Source: a virus
Virus record (IMG/VR): IMGVR_UViG_3300042518_001094
Location: 1 to 27,011 of that record
Reading direction: 5' to 3' (one strand)
Length of the DNA: 27,011 nt
Position 1 is the first letter of the stretch; the number at the start of each line of letters is the position of its first letter. A program made the position numbers and the translations under genes. Under the pieces are notes generated by a model that had not been told where the DNA came from, searched no databases, and saw nothing but the letters and a program-made list of their open reading frames with translations. Below, piece after piece: positions 22,726-27,011 of the stretch.

Positions 22726-22929
22726 TCATGCCGAACACCTCGACACCACCACCACAGCCACCACCATCACCAGACCTGCACCGCAGGCCGTCAGCGCCGC
22801 ATCGGTCAGCATGTCGCGCCAGTGCTCGCGGCCGTAGAAGCTGGGCTCCTCAACCTCAATCTCGCACGCCTCCGGCGTCGGGCAACTCACCCTGCCCTGC
22901 TGGCACGGTCCATTGCAGCCCGGCCTCAC
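22726..22929 (-). CDS. Small Cys-rich single-pass membrane protein (67 aa), GTG start
   Basis: I start at the GTG at 22927-22929, which overlaps the stop of the upstream gene (GTGA). A longer frame covers other genes. Residues 1-25 contain CNGPC and two further Cys (RVSCPTPEAC). An acidic segment follows (EIEVEEPSFYGREHW), then one hydrophobic span at the C-terminus (ALTACGAGLVMVVAVVVV) ending SRCSA. It would sit in the inner membrane with most of the chain on one side. Function unknown. The TGA overlaps an ATG (ATGA) that opens the nine-codon frame before the zinc-ribbon gene. Confidence 0.5.
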   Translation of the reverse strand: MRPGCNGPCQQGRVSCPTPEACEIEVEEPSFYGREHWRDMLTDAALTACGAGLVMVVAVVVVSRCSA

Positions 22930-23114
22930 GATGCGCGCTCCTGCGCCAGGAACGCGTTCAGGCGCTCGATGCGCGCTTGGTGGTAAGCAATCATGCTGTC
23001 GGCGTACTCGGCCGCAGAGTGCGCCTCCAACAGCGAGCGACGGGCCTGATCGAGCTCGCGTGCGGCGAGCATCTCGGGCGACGGTGTGCGAAACCAATTG
23101 CGCCAGAAGTTCAT
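22926..23114 (-). CDS. Small coiled-coil phage protein (62 aa)
   Basis: I start at the ATG at 23112-23114, which has GGAG 6 nt upstream; a frame four codons longer is open but would swallow that site. The sequence NFWRNWFRTPSPEMLAARELDQARRS followed by a helical SAAEYADSMIAYHQARIERL is familiar from middle-region genes of temperate phages of Burkholderiales. It is predicted fully helical after residue 10. Its role is not known. It is the first gene after element copy 6. Confidence 0.55.
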   Translation of the reverse strand: MNFWRNWFRTPSPEMLAARELDQARRSLLEAHSAAEYADSMIAYHQARIERLNAFLAQERAS

Positions 23115-23147
23115 GGTCGTCTCCATGAGTTGATGAAGTCCCGATTA

Positions 23148-23161
23148 TCACAATGCCTATA
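23148..23161 (+). promoter_or_regulatory. Dispersed element, copy 6, reversed orientation
   Basis: TCACAATGCCTATA on the plus strand is the reverse complement of the consensus found at the other six sites. It lies in the 63-bp gap between the Q-like gene and the small coiled-coil gene. Read on the minus strand the sequence includes TGTGATAAT, a possible extended -10 for the downstream genes without a clear -35. On the plus strand it would point into the 3' end of the Q-like gene. Confidence 0.55.
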
Positions 23162-23177
23162 TGCCGGCGCCAGCCAA

Positions 23178-23531
23178 TCACCCCAGAGTTTTGTCAACAT
23201 AGGCGGCGATCATCTGCGCGGCCTCGCGCACCAGTCGGTCTTCGTCCGGGCTGGCCGCCAGGCTGTCTCGCAGCCACGGCCGCCAGCGCCGGGTCAGCGC
23301 CCGCCAGTGCGGCTCATGCACGAGGTGCAGCCAGTCGACCGCAGCCTGCACCGCCCGCACCTCCAGCGGGCTGTAGCCGGTGACCTCGAGTTCCTCGGCC
23401 GAGTCGGCCACGCCGCGGAACATCGGCGACACGCTCGGGTAGCCCAAATCCCGTCTGGCCTGCCCCCAATCGCCGCCGGCCCAGACCTGCAGCAACTCGT
23501 TGACCCAATCAGGCACGTTTTTTGCAGTCAT
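23178..23531 (-). CDS. Candidate Q-type antitermination protein (117 aa)
   Basis: The N-terminal VNELLQVWAGGDWGQ, then LGYPSVSPMFRG, followed by a helical VRAVQAAVDWLHLVHEPHWRALTRRWRPWL and a final helix (REAAQMIAAYVDKTL) resembles the layout of Q antiterminators of the PF06530 (QuuD-like) type. It lies directly after rusA, the arrangement seen in lambdoid prophages, and its start overlaps the rusA stop by 23 bp. Such proteins bind RNA polymerase at the late promoter and let it read through the early terminator. Three promoter-leader-terminator modules are present downstream. The DNA-binding C-terminal motif is degenerate, so this is an informed guess. It may instead be an unrelated middle gene. 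Confidence 0.45.
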   Translation of the reverse strand: MTAKNVPDWVNELLQVWAGGDWGQARRDLGYPSVSPMFRGVADSAEELEVTGYSPLEVRAVQAAVDWLHLVHEPHWRALTRRWRPWLRDSLAASPDEDRLVREAAQMIAAYVDKTLG

Positions 23532-23952
23532 AAATCCCAGACTGTACGCCTGTACAGTTGCTCAGCGTTTCGACCGTCAGCAGCACCTTCCCTCCCGGCT
23601 CGGGCGGCACCCACTCGAAGGTCTCCTGGCGGAGCACCTTGCACGAGTCGTCTATCCACAGGCCGGCCAGGGTGAGCGCATCGGCTGCTTCCTTGCGCAC
23701 GTTGTCGAGGTCTCTGGCCCGGTGGTCGGGTGGGGCGATGACCCAAGACGCCTTCAGCGGGCCCGCCAGAGGCCCCAGGCTCGTTTTTCTGGCCAGACCC
23801 TTACCCAGCCCCATCCCGGCCAGCAATCGCAGCACAGCGGCCCGATACGCCACGGTCTCGGCCGTCTTGTAGTGCCCACCGGTGCGGGTGTGCTTCGTTG
23901 CGTGATTGCCGGTGGGCGGATACGGCAGTTCAAGGGTGATCGTCTGGGTCAT
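23509..23952 (-). CDS. rusA: RusA-family Holliday junction resolvase (147 aa)
   Basis: The protein carries the RusA signatures: N-terminal LELPYPPTGNH, and the catalytic region APPDHRARDLDNVRKEAADALTL...IDDSCKV. Candidate catalytic acids are Asp81, Asp83, Asp91 and Asp101/Asp102. RusA cuts Holliday junctions formed during phage recombination and replication. I start at the ATG at 23950-23952; the longer open frame upstream runs through a repeat array and is not coding. An AGG is about 14 nt upstream, and a GTTAG/CTAAC dyad lies between it and the ATG. The last ~25 residues (after VETL) are longer than I expect and overlap the next gene. Confidence 0.8.
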   Translation of the reverse strand: MTQTITLELPYPPTGNHATKHTRTGGHYKTAETVAYRAAVLRLLAGMGLGKGLARKTSLGPLAGPLKASWVIAPPDHRARDLDNVRKEAADALTLAGLWIDDSCKVLRQETFEWVPPEPGGKVLLTVETLSNCTGVQSGIYDCKKRA

Positions 23953-24010
23953 GTTAGTGACTGCTAACCTATTTCCGGTCAGACCTTGAGTTGCCTCATT
24001 TTTGAGCAGT

Positions 24011-24227
24011 TTGGCGGGCTCAAACGGCCTGCCCGCCAACATCTCGCCACCCCTTAAGGGTGTGGCGAGTTGGCGAGATGATCCCGCCAACATCTCGCCA
24101 AAGAGCTGGCGAGATGATTTGTGTTTGCTGACAAGCACTTACGTTCATTTTTTCCTCGTCTCGCCACGTCTCGCCAAGACGCTGGCGAGATCGAAATATC
24201 ACATCTCGCCAAGACATTGGCGAGATG
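24011..24227. repeat. Array of 13 TGGCGAG-type elements in both orientations; candidate replication origin
   Basis: Core TGGCGAG or its reverse complement CTCGCCA occurs ten times, and the variant TGGCGGG/CCCGCCA three times, between 24011 and 24227. Most copies extend to CATCTCGCCA or TGGCGAGATG. They pair into perfect dyads: 24011-24039 (9-bp arms), 24043-24069 (8-bp arms around the palindrome CCCTTAAGGG), 24091-24116 (10-bp arms) and 24202-24227 (11-bp arms). CGTCTCGCCA is repeated in direct tandem at 24157-24176. A T-rich stretch is at 24145-24154. The array directly follows the primase-helicase gene, which suggests a replication origin with iterons. An operator or partition site is an alternative. 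Confidence 0.7.
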
Positions 24228-24233
24228 ATTTGC

Positions 24234-26246
24234 TTAATTTTTAAGCAGCAGCGCTCCCGTCATGGACAGCTCCTTGACCGCCTTTTCGGACGCTTCCCAG
24301 CCCTTTCCTGACGTCGACCTGACGACCAAGCCACTGTCTGCGCAGGACTTCATGATTCGGCTGACCGACCGTTCGGAGCACTTCAGGAGCTTGCAGAGAC
24401 CCGGGGTGCCAGGCCACTGTTGCGGGTAGATCGCCTTGACGACCTGCAGGGCGGTGATGGGCTGGCCGCTGGTGGTGGTGCCGACCTTGAACTCCATCGG
24501 GTTGCCGTCGAGCTCGAGTGCTGCGCCCAGGATCTCGACGTCCGCGTCGTCGCGCACGCCAAGGCCCATCTGAATGATCTTGAAGGCCCGGGGGGCCGGC
24601 GCCTCGGCGTCCTTCATCTTGGTGCAGGACACCTCCAGCTTGCCGTTGCCGCCCTTGATCGCGATCTCCTGGTCCATGGCGGCCTTGAACACGCTCGAGC
24701 CGCGGGCGCGGTCCATGTCGTGTCCAGAGTGGTGGACGATGATGATCGTGCAGTTCCATTGACGCCTCAGCCGGTCGACGGCCGCGATGAATGCATTGGC
24801 GTCTTCCTGCTTGTTCTCGTCGCCGGGGCCGAAGTTGCGCGCCAGGGTGTCGACCATGATCAGGCGCGGGGCCTGGCCGGTGGCGGCCGCCATGCGCTCG
24901 ATCTCTGCGGCCAGCTTGTCCGCCTCGGCCTGGTTGAGCAGCAAGATGGCGTGGTTACTTTTGAAGAGCGGGGTGTCCTTGGTGATGGCCTTCCCGCGGG
25001 CCTTGCTCCAGCCAGCGAAGCGCCGGGTCAGTCCGTTGTGGCCTTCGCCCGCGATGTAGAACACCGCTCCCCTCTCCACCGCGTTGCCGTGCCAGGGTGT
25101 GCCCGTGGCCACGCAGCAGGCCCAGTCGACCACGACGAAGCTCTTGCCCACGCCTGATGGCCCGAAGACCATGGCCAGCGCGTCCTGCTCGAGGTAGCCA
25201 TCGATGACCCACTTGATCTGCTTGATGTCGGACAGGAGCTGCCAGACGGGGGTGAAGATCGGCTGATCGATGAGCTCACCCGTCTCGGGGTCGACCACCT
25301 GCGCCACAGGGGGCGGAGGCAGGCGGAACTTCTGCTCCGCGGTGGCCACGCTGCGTGGGATGTCCTGGTAGCGCTGCGCCCACCGGTCGTCTCTGGCCGC
25401 GGAGCTCGACTCCATCATGGCGCGCAGGATGTTGACCACCGCACCGCCCTTGGCGCCCGAGGCCACCAGGCTGGCCGCCATCACATTGATGGAGTCGTGC
25501 AGCGCCTCGCCGCGCAGGATGTTGCCGGTGAGCACGCGCAGGCGCTCGTCCTGCTCGCCCTCGACCATGGTGCTGGTGGGCCGGTGCTCGGCCGCTTGCT
25601 GGCGCAGCTCGTCCAGGTCCAGCCCGAAGATGCCGACCGCGTCCTCGAGGCTGTAGCGGTTCGCCGGGTTCCAGTACTCGACATACACCTGCCAGGCGCC
25701 CGAGTCGCGGGGTTTCTGGTTCTGCCCCGTGGGCAGGCGCACGTAGCGCACCGCGTTGTTGCCAGACCTGTCGGCCTTGATCAGGCCCTTCTCGGCCATC
25801 GCGGTGACGACGCGGGTGACCAAGTCCAGGTTGCTGCAGTCCGGGTCCGACCTGTCCAGCAAGATGCCGATCTGCCGCTTGTTGGGGCTGGTCTCGATGC
25901 CCCAGCTCGGCGTGCCCTGCAGATCTGCCGGCTCGACGTCGTCGGCCACCAGGGCCAGCAGCTTGGCGAAGTGAGACTTGCGCCGGTGCAGCTCGCCGTC
26001 CGAGTCGCGCCGCATGGCGGCGACCGAGAAGTAGGTGTTCTGGCGTGACCAGGAGTCGACCTCCTGAGCCATCGTGGCCGCGTTGTAGGGCTTTCCCTGC
26101 CAACTGGCGTCGGACCCGTTGGGGTTGCCGATGAACGCATTGACCCAGACGGCGCTGCCGTTGGGAGCGGCCTGCAGCAACTCGCGAAGGAAATCGCTGT
26201 TGGCAACGGCGCCTGGTGAGCTAGACACCTCGGATGTGGTCATCAT
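24234..26246 (-). CDS. Replicative primase-helicase fusion, AAA/RepA-type (670 aa)
   Basis: Residues ~30-200 look like an archaeo-eukaryotic-type (RepB-like) primase domain: VADDVEP at 100-106, GIETSPNKRQIGILL at 116-130, and RYVRLPTGQNQK at 167-178. Residues ~335-540 form a RecA-fold hexameric helicase: Walker A GPSGVGKS at 362-369, Walker B RLIMVD at 461-466, and the sensor-like IIIVHHSGHDMDRARGSS at ~501-518. The C-terminus is a probable winged helix (GLCKLLKCSERSVSRIMKSC). It should prime and unwind phage DNA, acting at an origin that probably lies just downstream of the gene. It begins with two consecutive ATGs (26246, 26243). The promoter and a structured leader lie in the 145-bp gap upstream. 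Confidence 0.8.
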   Translation of the reverse strand: MMTTSEVSSSPGAVANSDFLRELLQAAPNGSAVWVNAFIGNPNGSDASWQGKPYNAATMAQEVDSWSRQNTYFSVAAMRRDSDGELHRRKSHFAKLLALVADDVEPADLQGTPSWGIETSPNKRQIGILLDRSDPDCSNLDLVTRVVTAMAEKGLIKADRSGNNAVRYVRLPTGQNQKPRDSGAWQVYVEYWNPANRYSLEDAVGIFGLDLDELRQQAAEHRPTSTMVEGEQDERLRVLTGNILRGEALHDSINVMAASLVASGAKGGAVVNILRAMMESSSAARDDRWAQRYQDIPRSVATAEQKFRLPPPPVAQVVDPETGELIDQPIFTPVWQLLSDIKQIKWVIDGYLEQDALAMVFGPSGVGKSFVVVDWACCVATGTPWHGNAVERGAVFYIAGEGHNGLTRRFAGWSKARGKAITKDTPLFKSNHAILLLNQAEADKLAAEIERMAAATGQAPRLIMVDTLARNFGPGDENKQEDANAFIAAVDRLRRQWNCTIIIVHHSGHDMDRARGSSVFKAAMDQEIAIKGGNGKLEVSCTKMKDAEAPAPRAFKIIQMGLGVRDDADVEILGAALELDGNPMEFKVGTTTSGQPITALQVVKAIYPQQWPGTPGLCKLLKCSERSVSRIMKSCADSGLVVRSTSGKGWEASEKAVKELSMTGALLLKN

Positions 26247-26280
26247 TCCGGCTTCGTTTCCAGCGGTTCACAGATGTAGG

Positions 26281-26348
26281 TTGACCCGGCGCGAGTGTGG
26301 TGAAGCCGCTAAGCCCACGCCCTCAGGTGGCCGCCTGTGCCGGGTCAA
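26281..26348 (-). promoter_or_regulatory. Leader of the replication gene with a 10-bp inverted repeat
   Basis: TTGACCCGGC (26281-26290) and GCCGGGTCAA (26339-26348) are perfect inverted repeats 48 bp apart in the 5' leader of the primase-helicase gene. They could form a long stem closing smaller GC-rich hairpins, which would make a translation or attenuation control. The alternative is a pair of DNA-binding half-sites. Confidence 0.45.
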
Positions 26349-26374
26349 AAATAGGCATTGTGATACTTGCGCAA
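26348..26374 (-). promoter_or_regulatory. Candidate early promoter with element copy 7 (26350-26363)
   Basis: On the minus strand TTGCGC (26369-26374) is 15 bp from TATTTT (26348-26353); CTTGCG gives 16 bp. AATAGGCATTGTGA covers the -10 and most of the spacer, as in the late promoters at 17202 and 21548. The promoter is weaker than those two. It would drive the primase-helicase gene. Confidence 0.5.
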
Positions 26375-26406
26375 GCTCAATTGCGCCCGTATCAAGTGCG
26401 TGATAC
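26361..26406. repeat. TGATAC half-site cluster upstream of the replication gene
   Basis: TGATAC occurs at 26361-26366 and 26401-26406, and its inverse GTATCA at 26389-26394. The last two form a dyad with a 6-bp centre (AGTGCG). Two of the sites are followed by GCGC in the same frame (TGATACTTGCGC; reverse strand TGATACGGGCGC). CTTGCGCAAG (26366-26375) is a perfect palindrome. The cluster overlaps the candidate early promoter, so it is a plausible operator for the phage repressor or Cro. Confidence 0.5.
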
Positions 26407-26619
26407 TTTGGAGCTAAACTTCCGCAGCACTGGCTTACGGCCCAGGATGGCCTTGTCTGCCTTGAGCCGTCCGCCTGAGAGGTGCTCTATGCGTAGCTGC
26501 TGCAGGCGCGGTACGCAGCCGCGTGCGCGCCACATGCTGATGGTGGGTTGAGTGACGCCAATCGCCGCAGCAGCCGCGACCTGGGTGCCCCAAAAATGGA
26601 TGACTTGATCGACGTGCAT
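26392..26619 (-). CDS. Cro/YdaS-like helix-turn-helix regulator (75 aa)
   Basis: I start at the ATG at 26617-26619 (MHVDQVIHFWG). The frame stays open further upstream, but that would overlap the promoter and the divergent repressor start. Residues ~10-32 are a helix-turn-helix (GTQVAAAAAIGVTQPTISMW), followed by RARGCVPRLQQLRIEHLSGG, the YdaS/Cro-type pattern in which the product binds operators and turns off lysogenic transcription. The C-terminus is basic (LGRKPVLRKFSSK). There is no clear ribosome-binding site at this ATG; ATGs at 26667 and 26673 have AAGG but lie upstream of the predicted -10. It faces the CI-like gene on the other strand. Confidence 0.65.
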   Translation of the reverse strand: MHVDQVIHFWGTQVAAAAAIGVTQPTISMWRARGCVPRLQQLRIEHLSGGRLKADKAILGRKPVLRKFSSKVSRT

Positions 26620-26630
26620 GTGTGAATTTG

Positions 26631-26645
26631 TTGTGAATATCACAA
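26631..26645. promoter_or_regulatory. Operator-like perfect dyad in the immunity region
   Basis: TTGTGAATATCACAA is a perfect inverted repeat (6-bp arms, 3-bp centre), next to a half-site TGTGAATTTG (26621-26630) and near CTTGTGAAGTC (26678-26688). It lies at the predicted start point of the Cro-like transcript. The half-site TTGTGA is also the right part of the dispersed element (ATTGTGA), which may link the two. Confidence 0.55.
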
Positions 26646-26655
26646 AGAGGTCGGC

Positions 26656-26685
26656 AGTGTAATCCATGACCATCAGCCTTGTGAA
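26656..26685 (-). promoter_or_regulatory. Candidate promoter of the Cro-like gene
   Basis: On the minus strand TTCACA (26680-26685), 18-bp spacer, TACACT (26656-26661). The predicted start (~26649) is next to the operator-like dyad, and the -35 contains a TTGTGAA half-site. Moderate match only. Confidence 0.4.
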
Positions 26686-26735
26686 GTCGGGCAAGTTGTT
26701 GTTTTTACGAGTGAAGAACGAGAGTGATCTGCAGC

Positions 26736-27011
26736 ATGAAAAAAACCGTCGAATCTGATAGGTCTTTCGCAAAGTGGGCTAAGTCGGCGACGATAGGCGA
26801 ACGGATCCGCTGGCTCATAGAGGCCAGGGGCTACAAACAGACCGAACTCGCCGCCAAAATGGAACTGACCCAAGCCACCATTAGCAACTGGATCACCGGC
26901 GCCTCGCGCAAGCCCAACGCCCCCAGTCTTCTGAAGCTCGCCGCCGCACTGCAGTGCAACCCGCAATGGGTCATCGACGGAACGGGTGATCCCTGGCAGA
27001 TGAACAAGATG
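26736..27011 (+). CDS. CI-like lysogeny repressor, N-terminal part (runs off right edge)
   Basis: The frame opens at the ATG at 26736 and stays open to the window end (92 residues). Residues 20-75 are an HTH_3 domain: IGERIRWLIEARGYKQTELAAKMELTQATISNWITG, with the recognition helix at ~44-55, then SLLKLAAALQCNPQWVIDGTGDPW, the classic end of the DNA-binding domain. The expected C-terminal S24 peptidase/dimerisation domain would lie beyond the window. Divergence from a Cro-like gene over an operator-bearing gap is the standard lysogeny switch. The ribosome-binding site is weak (GAGAG 12 nt upstream). A GTG four codons earlier is an alternative start. Confidence 0.75.
   Translation, partial: MKKTVESDRSFAKWAKSATIGERIRWLIEARGYKQTELAAKMELTQATISNWITGASRKPNAPSLLKLAAALQCNPQWVIDGTGDPWQMNKM

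Noticed and set aside
23953-24138. N-terminal extension of RusA from a GTG at 24138
   Set aside because: The added 62 residues come from the repeat array and do not belong to the RusA fold, which starts at the ATG at 23952.
24020-24145. A 41-codon minus-strand frame with a well-placed GAGG before its ATG
   Set aside because: It runs entirely through the palindromic array, so its sequence is dictated by the repeats (for example WRDVGG and IISP recur). I keep it only as a curiosity.
24011-24227. CRISPR array
   Set aside because: Repeats are only 7-12 bp, alternate in orientation and have irregular gaps, with no cas genes nearby. Palindromic iterons or operators fit better.
26620-26772. Longer Cro-like protein starting at 26772
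   Set aside because: It would overlap the divergent repressor start and its own candidate promoter; the added residues do not look like part of a helix-turn-helix protein.

Overview
This window looks like part of a temperate, short-tailed (podovirus-like) phage or prophage from a GC-rich host. A Burkholderiales-type betaproteobacterium is my best guess from gene content and base composition; nothing in the sequence names the host. Almost everything is on the minus strand and is transcribed right to left. The exceptions are a CI-like repressor cut by the right edge and a lone HNH endonuclease gene near 2.8-3.2 kb.

Reading in the direction of transcription: the right end (26.2-27.0 kb) is the lysogeny switch, with a plus-strand repressor N-terminus facing a minus-strand Cro/YdaS-like gene across a region with operator-like dyads. 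Next comes a 670-residue primase-helicase fusion (24.2-26.2 kb). It is followed by a 217-bp array of 13 short TGGCGAG-type elements in both orientations, a strong candidate for the replication origin. Then come a RusA-type resolvase, a small protein in the usual position of a Q antiterminator, and a chain of small, translationally coupled genes (21.6-23.1 kb).

The late block begins at 21.4 kb: terminase small and large subunits, portal, a small protein, scaffold, N4-gp56-type major capsid protein, small head proteins, SU10/P22 gp4-type adaptor, gp10-like tail hub, tail fibre, glycine-rich adhesin and a tail-fibre-assembly-like protein (7.6-21.4 kb). It is followed by a ferritin-like DUF5856 protein, an XhlA/holin-like membrane protein, a 1023-residue protein made of about 63 uninterrupted 11-residue repeats, a GNAT acetyltransferase, and a run of probable ejection (internal virion) proteins. 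The last of these runs off the left edge. No integrase, endolysin or tRNA is visible.

The most interesting features are regulatory. A 14-bp element with consensus near TATAGGCATTGTGA occurs seven times, only in gaps between genes, and six copies have the same orientation relative to transcription. At two late sites its reverse complement carries the -10 of a near-consensus sigma70 promoter (TTGACA or TTGACT, 16 bp, TATAGT). At three late loci the order is promoter, short leader, intrinsic-terminator-like hairpin, then the first gene, and the sequence just after the -10 is conserved. That is the layout of lambda pR'-tR', and a Q-like gene is present upstream. Together these suggest a multi-promoter, antitermination-controlled late regulon, possibly overlaid by a dispersed operator (stoperator-like) system. 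This is inference from sequence layout, not demonstrated.
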